A stretch of 64,000 bases of DNA, from assembly GCA_965228445.1 (NCBI GenBank), contig OZ245813.1, forward strand, positions 3,968,001 through 4,032,000, written 5' to 3'. The DNA comes from Thalassobaculum sp965228445. GTDB taxonomy: Bacteria > Pseudomonadota > Alphaproteobacteria > Thalassobaculales > Thalassobaculaceae. The translations under genes were made by a program, and so were the position numbers. Under the pieces are notes generated by a model. It had not been told where the DNA came from, ran no database searches, and worked only from the letters and a program-made list of their open reading frames with translations. Positions 41,441-49,565 of this stretch are shown here, one piece after another; the first letter of the stretch is position 1; every line of letters begins with the position of its first letter.

Positions 41441-43555
41441 ATGGGCGCTTCACCCCAGTCCGTACGTCTTGCCGTCGATGTCGGCGGCACCTTCACCGAT
41501 GTGGCCCTGGAGATCGGGGACCCGGCCGCCGAAGGCCGACGCGTCACCTCCAAGGTCCTGACGACGCCGCGCGCGCCGGAACAGGGGGTGATCGACGGGG
41601 TGGAGAAGGCGGTCGCCGAGGCCGGAATCGCGCCGGGCGACGTCACCCTGATCATCCACGGCACCACGCTCGCCACCAACGCGCTGATCGAGCGCAAGGG
41701 GGCGAAGACGGCGCTGATCACCACCGAGGGTCATCGGGACTCCGTGGAGATGGCGCAGGAGAACCGGTTCGAGCAGTACGACATCAACATCGACCGCCCG
41801 GACCCGATCGTCCCGCGCTACCTGCGCTGGTCCGTGCGCGAGCGCATGAACTACCGCGGCGAGCCGCTGGTGGCGCTGGACGAGGACAGCGTCCGCGCGC
41901 TGATCCCGCTGCTCCAGGAGAACGGTGTGGAGGCGGTCGCGATCGGCCTGCTGCACTCCTACGCCAACGGCGCCCACGAGAAGCGGGTGGCCGAGATCAT
42001 CGCCGAGGCGCTGCCGGACATGGCGATCACGCTGTCCAGCGAGGTCTGCCCGGAGATCCGGGAGTACGAGCGCCAGTCGACCGCTTCGGCCAACGCCTAT
42101 GTGCAGCCGAAGATGGCCGGCTACCTGCGCAAGCTGGAGGACGAGATGCGGTCGCGCGGCTTCGGCTGCCCGTTCCTGCTGATGACCTCCGGCGGCGGTC
42201 TGACCGACCTGGACACCGCCGTGCGTTTCCCGATCCGTCTGGTCGAGTCCGGCCCGGCCGGCGGCGCCATCCTGGCGACCGAGATCGCCAAGGAATGCGG
42301 TCTCGCCAACGTGGTGTCCTACGACATGGGCGGTACGACGGCGAAGATCTGCCTGATCGACAATTACGCGCCGCAGATGACCCGCACCTTCGAGGTGGCG
42401 CGCGTCTACCGTAACATGAAGGGCAGCGGCCTGCCGGTGCGCATCCCCGCCATCGAGATGGTCGAGATCGGTGCCGGCGGCGGCTCCATCGCCCATGTGG
42501 ACAGCATGGGCCGGCTGCAGGTCGGCCCCGAGAGTGCCGGCTCCGAACCGGGCCCGGCCTGCTACGGCCGCGGCGGCGAGCACCCGACCGTCACCGACGG
42601 CGACGTGGTCATGGGCAAGGTCGACCCGGCCCGCTTCGCCGGCGGCTCCGTGGCGTTGGACGTGGCCGCCTCGGAGAAGGCGGTCGCGACCGATGTCGGC
42701 ACGCCGATGGCGCTGGAGGGCCGTCTCGCCGCCTTCGCGCTGGCCGAGATCGTCGACGAGAACATGGCCAACGCCGCTCGCGTCCACGCCATCGAGTGGG
42801 GCAAGGACATCTCCGCCCGCGCGATGATCGCCTTCGGCGGGGCGGCCCCGCTGCATGCCGCCCGTCTCGCCGAGAAGCTGGCGATCGACACCATCGTGGT
42901 GCCGACCGGCGCCGGCGTCGGATCGGCCATCGGCTTCCTGCGCGCCCCGGTCTCCTACGAGGTGGTGCGCAGCCGATACCTGCTGCTGTCCGATTACGAC
43001 GCGGGCTCGGTCAACGAGCTGCTGTCCGGCATGTCGGCCGAGGCGCGCGGCATCGTCTCCGCCGCCGCCGGCGGGGTCGAGCTGACCGAGACCCGGGTCG
43101 CCTATATGCGCTACTCGGGCCAGGGTCACGAGATCACCGTGCCGCTGCCGGAGGGCGCGCTGACCGCCGCCGATGGGGACGCGATCCGCAAGTCCTTCGA
43201 GGTCGAATACGCCAAGCTCTACGGCCGCACGATCCCCGACGTGGAGCCGGAGATCCTGTCCTGGACCCTGACCGTCGCCGCCCCGATCGCGCCGTCGCCG
43301 GAGCCGGCGGAGACCGCTTCCGGTGCCGGTAACGCCGAGCCGATCGACAGCCGCGTGGTGTTCGATCCGGACCTGCAGCGCGACGCCGACTACGCCATCC
43401 ATGCCCGTACCGACCTGGCACCGGGCATGACCGTGGCCGGTCCCGCATTGATCGTCGAGGACCAGACCACGACCGTGGTGACCTCCACCTTCGACGCCAA
43501 GGTGGACGGCCTCGGCTACCTGATCCTGACCGCCAAGCACAAGACGGCGGCGTGA
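41441..43555 (+). CDS. hyuA: Hydantoinase/oxoprolinase A subunit (HyuA)
   Basis: HyuA-type proteins, with HyuB, hydrolyse hydantoins, 5-oxoproline or related rings in ATP-dependent reactions, and a subset are acetone carboxylase-like. The 704-residue product has the ATPase core AVDVGGTFTDVAL near residue 12, HGTTLATNALIERKGAK near 70, LMTSGGGLTD, and YDMGGTTAKICLID near 294. The C-terminal domain has EIGAGGGSIAHVD, EPGPACYGRGGEHPTVTDG and AFGGAAPLHAARLAE. ATG 41441 matches the family start; a longer frame crosses the promoter. hyuB follows eleven bases downstream. The ring specificity is not determinable. Confidence 0.93.
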   Translation: MGASPQSVRLAVDVGGTFTDVALEIGDPAAEGRRVTSKVLTTPRAPEQGVIDGVEKAVAEAGIAPGDVTLIIHGTTLATNALIERKGAKTALITTEGHRDSVEMAQENRFEQYDINIDRPDPIVPRYLRWSVRERMNYRGEPLVALDEDSVRALIPLLQENGVEAVAIGLLHSYANGAHEKRVAEIIAEALPDMAITLSSEVCPEIREYERQSTASANAYVQPKMAGYLRKLEDEMRSRGFGCPFLLMTSGGGLTDLDTAVRFPIRLVESGPAGGAILATEIAKECGLANVVSYDMGGTTAKICLIDNYAPQMTRTFEVARVYRNMKGSGLPVRIPAIEMVEIGAGGGSIAHVDSMGRLQVGPESAGSEPGPACYGRGGEHPTVTDGDVVMGKVDPARFAGGSVALDVAASEKAVATDVGTPMALEGRLAAFALAEIVDENMANAARVHAIEWGKDISARAMIAFGGAAPLHAARLAEKLAIDTIVVPTGAGVGSAIGFLRAPVSYEVVRSRYLLLSDYDAGSVNELLSGMSAEARGIVSAAAGGVELTETRVAYMRYSGQGHEITVPLPEGALTAADGDAIRKSFEVEYAKLYGRTIPDVEPEILSWTLTVAAPIAPSPEPAETASGAGNAEPIDSRVVFDPDLQRDADYAIHARTDLAPGMTVAGPALIVEDQTTTVVTSTFDAKVDGLGYLILTAKHKTAA

Positions 43556-43566
43556 GGAGAATGACC

Positions 43567-45261
43567 ATGAGCACCAACCGTTCGGCCCTCGACCAGATCC
43601 ACATCCAGATCCAGTGGAACCGTCTGCTCTCCGTCGTAGAGGAGCAGGCCCAGACCCTCGTGCGCACGGCCTTCTCCACCTCGGCCCGGGAGGCCGGCGA
43701 CATCTCCGCCGGCGTGTTCGACACCGATAGCCAGATGCTGGCCCAGGCGGTGACCGGCACCCCCGGCCACGTGAACGCCATGGCCGCCTCGGTCGGCTTC
43801 TTCCTGGAGGTCTACCCGATCGAGACGATGAAGGACGGCGACGTCTACATCACCAACGATCCCTGGAAGGGCACGGGCCACCTGAACGACATCACCGTCG
43901 TCACCCCGACCTTCCTGGACGGCAAGCCGGTCGGCCTGTTCGCCTGCACCTCCCACGTGGTCGATATCGGCGGTCGCGGCTTCGGTCCGGACGGCCGGCA
44001 GGTCTACGAGGAGGGGCTGAACATCCCGATCATGCCGCTCGCCCGCGAGGGCGTGGTCGATCGCGGCCTGCTCAACCTGGTCAAGGTGAACGTCCGCAAC
44101 CCGATTGAGGTCGAAGGCGACATCTACTCGCTGATGGCCTGCAACGAGGTCGGCGGGCGCCGTCTGGTGGAGATGATGCGCGAGTTCGGCATGACCGATC
44201 TCGGCGAGCTCGGCCGCCACATCATCGAGAGCTCCCGCGCCGGCATGCTGGAGGAGATCGGCAAGCTGCCCAAGGGCACCTATCATAACTCCATGCGGAT
44301 CGACGGGTTCGAGAACGAGGTCGACCTGGTCGGCTCGCTGACCGTGTCCGACGACGGCATCGACATCGCCTTCGACGGCACCTCCGGCACCTCGCGTTAC
44401 GGCATCAACGTGCCGCTGACCTATACCCAGGCCTATGCCAGCTTCGGCGTGCGCTGCGTGATCGGCGGCTCGATCCCGAACAATGCCGGCTCGCTCGGCG
44501 TGATCCGGATCACCGCGCCGGAGGGCTCGATCCTGAACGCGCCGCCGCCCTGCGCGGTGGCTGCCCGGCACGTGATCGGCCAGATGCTGCCGGACGTCAT
44601 GCTCGGCTGCCTGAACCAGATCATCCCCGACCGGGTCCCGGCCGAGGGCACGAGCTGCCTGTGGAACCCGGTGCTGCTCGGCGGCCGCGGGATCGTCGAC
44701 GGCGATTACGGCGACAGCCGGCCCTTCGCCATGAACACCTTCCACACCGGCGGAACCGGTGCCCGTCCGGGCAAGGACGGCATGGATGCCACCTCCTTCC
44801 CCTCGGGCGTGCGCAACACCCCGGTCGAGGTCAACGAGACGATTGCCCCGCTGATCTTCTGGAAGAAGGAGTATCGGGCGGATTCCGGCGGGCCGGGCAC
44901 CTATCGCGGCGGCACCGGGCAGGTGATGGAGATCGCCCATGCCGATGGCAGGCCCTTCGCCATCTCCTCCATGTTCGACCGGGTCATCCATCCGCCGCGC
45001 GGACGCAACGGCGGGGCGAACGGGGCGACCGGCAAGCTGTACCTGAAGTCCGGCCCGAAACTGCAGGGCAAGGGGCGGCAGACGATCCCGGCCGGCGACA
45101 CCCTGGTGCTGGAGATGCCGGGCGGCGGCGGGCTGGGCAACCCGGCCGACCGCGATCCGGCCAGCCTCGCCATCGACGTGCGCGACGGCTTCGTCAGCGG
45201 GGCCGCGGCCCGCGAGGCCTATGGCTGGACAGAGCCGCAGCTCGTGGCCGGCGACGACTGA
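43567..45261 (+). CDS. hyuB: Hydantoinase/oxoprolinase B subunit (HyuB)
   Basis: This 564-residue partner of HyuA completes the two-subunit enzyme. Family segments are RLLSVVEEQAQTLVRTAFSTSAREAGDIS, the metal-associated ITNDPWKGTGHLNDI, FTCTSHVVDIGG-like FACTSHVVDIGGRGFGPDGRQ, and EMPGGGGLGNPADRDP at the C-terminus. Candidate starts are GTG 43552, ATG 43561 and ATG 43567; the last is chosen because GGAGA is about seven bases upstream and the residues after it match the family. The hyuA-hyuB operon has no visible regulator or racemase next to it. Confidence 0.93.
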   Translation: MSTNRSALDQIHIQIQWNRLLSVVEEQAQTLVRTAFSTSAREAGDISAGVFDTDSQMLAQAVTGTPGHVNAMAASVGFFLEVYPIETMKDGDVYITNDPWKGTGHLNDITVVTPTFLDGKPVGLFACTSHVVDIGGRGFGPDGRQVYEEGLNIPIMPLAREGVVDRGLLNLVKVNVRNPIEVEGDIYSLMACNEVGGRRLVEMMREFGMTDLGELGRHIIESSRAGMLEEIGKLPKGTYHNSMRIDGFENEVDLVGSLTVSDDGIDIAFDGTSGTSRYGINVPLTYTQAYASFGVRCVIGGSIPNNAGSLGVIRITAPEGSILNAPPPCAVAARHVIGQMLPDVMLGCLNQIIPDRVPAEGTSCLWNPVLLGGRGIVDGDYGDSRPFAMNTFHTGGTGARPGKDGMDATSFPSGVRNTPVEVNETIAPLIFWKKEYRADSGGPGTYRGGTGQVMEIAHADGRPFAISSMFDRVIHPPRGRNGGANGATGKLYLKSGPKLQGKGRQTIPAGDTLVLEMPGGGGLGNPADRDPASLAIDVRDGFVSGAAAREAYGWTEPQLVAGDD

Positions 45262-45368
45262 GGACCGCGAGGCCCCGTCGACGGACCGACAGGTCTTGTC
45301 GGCGCGGGTCCCGTCGCCCATAACCGGAGGACGGGGCGTTCTGGGGAGAGCGCCCCGCTGGAGCCGGA

Positions 45369-45758
45369 ATGGCCGATCTGGAATGGACGTACGATCCCGA
45401 ACGGCAGCTTTTCGCCGTGCGGTACCTTGGGCGGGTGACTCTCGACGTGTTCCTTCGGGCCCGGATCGCCCGTCGGTCGATCGGCGTCGACTATGGCGCG
45501 GTGCGCGTTCTGATCGACACCCGGGACGCCGATGTGAGCGAGCTGACCGGCGAAGATTTCAAGACGATGGAGGCGGAGCGGGAGACGCGGTTCGGCGGCA
45601 TCGCCGAGCGGGCGGCCGCGGTGGTCGGCAGCGAGATCGATCAGGACATCGCCAAGCTGTGGGCGTTCTACCGGAACCGGTCGGTCCCGGACTCGGCCGC
45701 CGTCTTCCTCAGCGAGCGCGAGGCCCTGGCCTGGCTGTTGGCGGAGCGGCGCGGATAG
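45369..45758 (+). CDS. Hypothetical protein, STAS/SpoIIAA-like
   Basis: This 129-residue soluble protein begins LEWTYDPERQLFAVRYLGRVTLDVFLRARIA and ends in a helical SEREALAWLLAERRG. The alternating strand-helix pattern (VRVLIDTRDADVSELTGEDF, then AAVVGSEIDQDIAKLWAFY) resembles the SpoIIAA/STAS-like fold common in small alphaproteobacterial unknowns. No active-site motif is evident. It stands alone downstream of hyuB, preceded by a GGGGCG/GCGCCCC hairpin at about 45334-45358, and converges on the small unknown gene that follows. Confidence 0.7.
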   Translation: MADLEWTYDPERQLFAVRYLGRVTLDVFLRARIARRSIGVDYGAVRVLIDTRDADVSELTGEDFKTMEAERETRFGGIAERAAAVVGSEIDQDIAKLWAFYRNRSVPDSAAVFLSEREALAWLLAERRG

Positions 45759-45764
45759 ACCGCC

Positions 45765-46019
45765 TTACACGACGATGTTCAGGATCGAGCCGCGCGGCGC
45801 GTTGGGGTTGAGCAGACGGACCTGATCGGCGGTGCGCTCCAGGTCGAACTGGCGGCGGTCCGCCTCGTCCAGCGGCTCGGCGAAGACCGTCTCCTGCGGC
45901 CGGTCCGTGCCGGCACGGGAGGCGCGCGCATCGGCCCGGCGCTCCGTCGCGTCGGTGACCGTTCCCCGTTGGCCGTCGACCGGAGGGAATGCCGGAAATC
46001 CTGTCGGGCCGATCGCCAT
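45765..46019 (-). CDS. Small hypothetical protein with RG-x-[IV]-[LI] C-terminus
   Basis: This 84-residue unknown protein is rich in charged residues. It begins IGPTGFPAFPPVDGQRGTVTD and ends NPNAPRGSILNIVV. The C-terminal RGSILNIVV resembles the RGKVIDILS end of the neighbouring small gene (46195-46434), and both have a similar size and orientation, so they may be related. Upstream DNA (46100-46140) is strikingly AT-rich and probably its promoter. No function is known. Confidence 0.55.
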   Translation of the reverse strand: MAIGPTGFPAFPPVDGQRGTVTDATERRADARASRAGTDRPQETVFAEPLDEADRRQFDLERTADQVRLLNPNAPRGSILNIVV

Positions 46020-46194
46020 GACCGTTACTCCCGTGCTGTCTCTCTGGACTGTCTTGTGGTGTGCGGCGGAAGCCGGAAAGGCCGGCTTCCATGGATCAGC
46101 TCGTATTTACAGATAATTTTATATAATTTTCAGATAAGCAGTTGCAAGGGGCTTAAGCCGCCTTCGGATCTTGGCAGGAGAGGGAAGGGGCAGC

Positions 46195-46434
46195 TCAGGA
46201 CAGGATGTCGATGACCTTGCCGCGCTGGCGGTTCAAGGCGGCGCGGCCGGTCTCGCGGATGTATTCCAGGCGCTGAACCGCGTCGAGCTTGGCGAGCTCG
46301 CCGACCGGACGTCCCGTCACCAGCGGCCGCTGCGACGGTTCGTTGGACACGCTTCCCCCGTCACCCGCGATCCGGACCTTGTCCGGGCTGGCGATATGGG
46401 AATCCCAGATCGGCGCGAGCAAACCGCTGATCAT
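46195..46434 (-). CDS. Small hypothetical protein, possible paralogue of the preceding gene
   Basis: This 79-residue unknown protein has no signal peptide or membrane segment. A helical C-terminal half (VGELAKLDAVQRLEYIRETGRAAL) ends in NRQRGKVIDILS. This tail, R-G followed by alternating aliphatic and polar residues, closely resembles the end of the 84-residue protein 175 bases downstream. Its start is ATG 46434. The 150-base gap before it (46435-46584) includes a run of AT-rich sequence that may hold its promoter. Confidence 0.55.
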   Translation of the reverse strand: MISGLLAPIWDSHIASPDKVRIAGDGGSVSNEPSQRPLVTGRPVGELAKLDAVQRLEYIRETGRAALNRQRGKVIDILS

Positions 46435-46584
46435 GGTGCCGTGACGTCGCTGTTAAGCCGGTCGCAGTATCTCACACCAGGTCGGGAGTCGCAAATCGGA
46501 TCCCAATTTTAGGGTTTTGATTCACGTTCGGAAGGTGCGGCCAACGGTCGGCGTTAAATTCTATCAGTCGTTCCGATCTGACCG

Positions 46585-46839
46585 TCAGCGCGAGCGGCCG
46601 TCGTCGGGCGGCAGGAGTTTGGCGCGGAACCGCCGGGCATAGCCGAGCGGGTCGTCGGCGAAGCTGCCGCCGCTGGAGGTTTCCCGGGCGGTCTCGACGA
46701 TATGCCGGCCGGCATTCTCCACCGTCGGCCGGGCGCGCCGGGCCGCCTCGCCGGCGATCTCGGCGGCCTTTGCCCGCAGCCTGGGGTCCGAGGCCGCCCG
46801 CCGCACCGCTTCGCGGGCCAGTCGTGCGAAAAGACTCAC
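46585..46839 (-). CDS. Small basic helical hypothetical protein
   Basis: This 84-residue protein is rich in Arg, Ala and Glu and almost entirely helical (LARLAREAVRRAASDPRLRAKAAEIAGEAARRARPTVE). It has no membrane segment and no recognised family. GTG 46839 follows a GAGGGAG-like site on the minus strand and lies 16 bases after the stop of the class III aminotransferase gene, so it is probably the last gene of the aldolase-aminotransferase operon. Function unknown. Confidence 0.6.
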   Translation of the reverse strand: MSLFARLAREAVRRAASDPRLRAKAAEIAGEAARRARPTVENAGRHIVETARETSSGGSFADDPLGYARRFRAKLLPPDDGRSR

Positions 46840-46855
46840 GTGTCGGTCTCCCTCA

Positions 46856-48184
46856 TCACACCGTCTCCTCCGCCAGCGCCGCCTCGATCACGCCCCGGCG
46901 GCTGTCGAGGAACTCCTCGAAGGCGGCGGCAAGCGTGTCGAACGCCGTGGCGTCCATCGGCAGCGACAGCACCATCATGCCCCGGCGCGCGGTGTAGATG
47001 CCGCCATGGATCAGGTCCAGGTGCATCAGATCGACCAAGCGCCGGTTGCGCCGTCCCGCCTCCGGAGGAGATGTGGGGGCGGTGCGCCCGGAATGCATCG
47101 CCATCATCGATCCGCGCCCGGTCATCGCCAGCGGCAGGCCACGGTCGTCGATCGCCTTCTGCAGCCGCGCGCGCAGGCCGTCGCCGGCGGCGTTGAGCGC
47201 GACTGCCCGGTCCGGGGTGTAGACATGGGTCAGACCGGCGAGGCCGGCGGACATGGTGAAGACGTTGTTGTTGAAGGTTCCGGCATGGGGCCAGGCGCCC
47301 GGCTGGGTGGGGTCGAACTTCGCCAGGATGTCGGCCCGGCCGCCGAACGCGCCGAAGCTCAGGCCGCCGCCCAGATACTTGCCGAGCGTGATCAGGTCCG
47401 GCGTGATCCCCAGCAGGCCGTGCAGCCCGGTCGGGGACAGGCGCGAGGTCATGACCTCGTCGAAGATCAGCAGCGCGCCGGTCTCCCGCGTCGCCTCCCG
47501 CAGGGCCGTCAGGAAGGCGTCGGAGCCGGGCAGGCAGCCGCCGGAACCGGACATCGGTTCGACCAGGACGGCGGCCAGCCGGTCGCCCTGCTCGCGGATC
47601 AGGGCCGCACTGCCCTCGGGGTCGTTGTAGTCGCCCATCACGTAGTCGAAGGGGGCGTTCAGCGGCGAGCCGGAGAAGTACAGCACGCCGCCGTGATAGC
47701 CGCCCTTGAACACCATCACCCGGTCGCGGCCGGTATGGGCGCGGGCGGTGGCCAGCGCCATCAGGTTGGCCTCGGTGCCGGAGTTGGTGAAGCGCACCCG
47801 CTCCAGCGCCGGGAAGCGGTTGACGATCGCCTCGGCCAGCCGCGCCTCCTGCAGGGTCGGTCCGCCCAGCACCCAGCCGTCATCGGCCGCCTGCTTGATG
47901 GCGTCGCGGATCACCGGCTCGCTGTGGCCGTAAAGCCCGGCGGTGTACTCCCCGAGGAAATCGACATACTCGTGCCCGTCGACGTCCCACAGCCGGCAGC
48001 CCTCGCCCCGGGCGAAGCGCAGCGGGTAGGGGTGGTAGTGCAGCACGGTGCGTGTGTTGCCGCCCGGCATGGCGGCAAGCGCCTGCTCCTGGATCGCCGC
48101 ACTCTTGGGATTGGCCGCGGTGAACCGCTCTGCCGCCTCGGAATAGGCCGCCTCGAGGGTGGCGTTGCTGCCTGCGGTGCTCAT
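46856..48184 (-). CDS. Class III (glutamate-1-semialdehyde-aminomutase-like) aminotransferase
   Basis: This 442-residue PLP enzyme of the GSA-aminomutase-like class III family has PGGNTRTVLHYHPYPLRFARGEGCRLWDVDGHEYVDFLGEY at residues 40-80, RFTNSGTEANLMALATARAHTGRD, VEPMSGSGGCLPG, LIFDEVMTSRLS and the Schiff-base lysine in ITLGKYLGGGLSFGAFGG near residue 265. ATG 48184 overlaps the aldolase stop by four bases; a frame running 150 codons upstream is antisense-shadow sequence. The neighbouring class II aldolase suggests action on an aldol or amino-alcohol compound rather than tetrapyrrole synthesis. Confidence 0.88.
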   Translation of the reverse strand: MSTAGSNATLEAAYSEAAERFTAANPKSAAIQEQALAAMPGGNTRTVLHYHPYPLRFARGEGCRLWDVDGHEYVDFLGEYTAGLYGHSEPVIRDAIKQAADDGWVLGGPTLQEARLAEAIVNRFPALERVRFTNSGTEANLMALATARAHTGRDRVMVFKGGYHGGVLYFSGSPLNAPFDYVMGDYNDPEGSAALIREQGDRLAAVLVEPMSGSGGCLPGSDAFLTALREATRETGALLIFDEVMTSRLSPTGLHGLLGITPDLITLGKYLGGGLSFGAFGGRADILAKFDPTQPGAWPHAGTFNNNVFTMSAGLAGLTHVYTPDRAVALNAAGDGLRARLQKAIDDRGLPLAMTGRGSMMAMHSGRTAPTSPPEAGRRNRRLVDLMHLDLIHGGIYTARRGMMVLSLPMDATAFDTLAAAFEEFLDSRRGVIEAALAEETV

Positions 48185-48885
48185 GCCGTACCTGCCTTCT
48201 TGTTGGCATCCTTCTGGGCGTCGACCGCGCCGTAGCCCATGGTTCCGAACTTCTCGCCGACCCGCGCAATCTCGTCGTCGGGCAGGATCACCGGTTTGCC
48301 GACCTGCAGGGTGCGCCAGTACATGGCGGCCAGGGTTTCGACTTCGACCGCCAGGGCCAGGGCTTTCTTCAGGTTCGGGCCGATGGCGATCATGCCGTGA
48401 TTGGCCAGCAGGCAGGCCTTGCGGTCCTTCAGCGCCTCCAGCGCGGTGTCGGACAGTTCCTGGGTTCCGAAGGTGGCGTAATCCGAGCAGCGGATGGTCG
48501 ACCCGCCGGCCTGGGCGATCATGTAGTGGAACGCCGGGATCTCCATGCGCAGGCAGGCGAGCGTGGTGGCGAACATGCCGTGGGTATGGACGATGGCGCC
48601 GCAGTCCGGGCGCTCGCGCATGATGTCCAGGTGGAAGCGCCACTCGCTCGACGGCCGGCGGTTCGAGCTGTGCGTCCCGTCCAGCTTCATGGTGACGATG
48701 TCCTCCGGCGCGATCTCCTCGTAGGGGATCGACGACGGGGTGATGAAGAAACCGTCCTCCGGGTTGTCCGACACCCGCACGCTGGCATTGCCCGAGGTCC
48801 CCTGGTTGATGCCGAGCGCGTTCATCTTGATGCAGGTGTCGATCACCTCCTGGCGCAGGGCGCGTTCGGCGGCGGAGAGGGGCAT
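48181..48885 (-). CDS. Class II aldolase (fuculose-phosphate-aldolase-like)
   Basis: This 234-residue zinc aldolase/epimerase-family protein has INQGTSGNASVRV near residue 27 (phosphate site), ITPSSIPYEEI, a metal pair in VHTHGMFATTLA near residue 95 and a third ligand in LLANHGMIAIG near residue 158. Start ATG 48885 is preferred to a frame 12 codons longer that overlaps the divergent gene's leader. The last four bases overlap the aminotransferase start, so the two enzymes probably act in one pathway. The substrate is unknown; phosphate specificity is not certain. Confidence 0.88.
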   Translation of the reverse strand: MPLSAAERALRQEVIDTCIKMNALGINQGTSGNASVRVSDNPEDGFFITPSSIPYEEIAPEDIVTMKLDGTHSSNRRPSSEWRFHLDIMRERPDCGAIVHTHGMFATTLACLRMEIPAFHYMIAQAGGSTIRCSDYATFGTQELSDTALEALKDRKACLLANHGMIAIGPNLKKALALAVEVETLAAMYWRTLQVGKPVILPDDEIARVGEKFGTMGYGAVDAQKDANKKAGTA

Positions 48886-49019
48886 GGGGCGGCTCCGGAT
48901 GGACGTTCTTAAGGCGCCCATACTACGCGCGGCGCGCGGCCGCCGTCATCCCGTCCCGCATGCGACCGTGGTGCCGTTGACCCCCGGGGCCGGGGTCCCC
49001 AAGATCGACCGAGGACGAG

Positions 49020-49565
49020 GTGACGGGCGGCATGACGGCATACGGTATCGAAAAGGTGGTCCTGACCTCGCCGGACGGGCTTCCGGCGGGCACCGCCGAG
49101 AAGGTCCGCGCGATCGTCGGCTACTGGTTCGCGCGGCGCGGCGACAGCGCTATTCCGACCCGCGGCGACTTCAACCCGATGGACCTGCCGCGCCACCTGC
49201 CGGGCATGATCCTGGTCGGCGTGGAGGGCACGAGGCCGGACGGCACCGGCGTGTACCGCTACCGCGTGGTCGGCGAGGAGGAAGTGCGCAACCGGGGGCA
49301 CAACCCGACCGGCCGGCTGATCGAGGAGGGGTTCTACGCCGAATCGCTGGAGAGCGCGCTGTCCGACTACGACGCGGTGCGCCGCTCGGGACAGCCGCTC
49401 TACGCGCCGGTGGCGTTCCTGGACGACAAGGGGCGCCGGACCCTGGAGGACTCGGTGCTCCTGCCGTTCTCAGAAGACGGGGCGACGGTCACGCAGATCC
49501 TGGTCTATTCGGAACGCCGGCCGGCGCCGGACGAGCCGCTCAGGACCGCAGGAAAGCCCCGTTGA
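49020..49565 (+). CDS. PAS_5-type (PF07310-like) putative sensory protein
   Basis: This 181-residue second member of the family seen at 37218-37865 contains AIPTRGDFNPMDLPRHLPGMILVGVEG and YRYRVVGEEEVRNRGHNPTGRLIEEGFY, matching the PAS_5 core, and SVLLPFSEDGATVTQILVYSE at the end. GTG 49020 is used; ATG 49032 is an alternative. Its last 26 bases overlap the convergent CtBP-like gene. No output domain, kinase or receiver is fused or adjacent. Confidence 0.78.
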   Translation: MTGGMTAYGIEKVVLTSPDGLPAGTAEKVRAIVGYWFARRGDSAIPTRGDFNPMDLPRHLPGMILVGVEGTRPDGTGVYRYRVVGEEEVRNRGHNPTGRLIEEGFYAESLESALSDYDAVRRSGQPLYAPVAFLDDKGRRTLEDSVLLPFSEDGATVTQILVYSERRPAPDEPLRTAGKPR

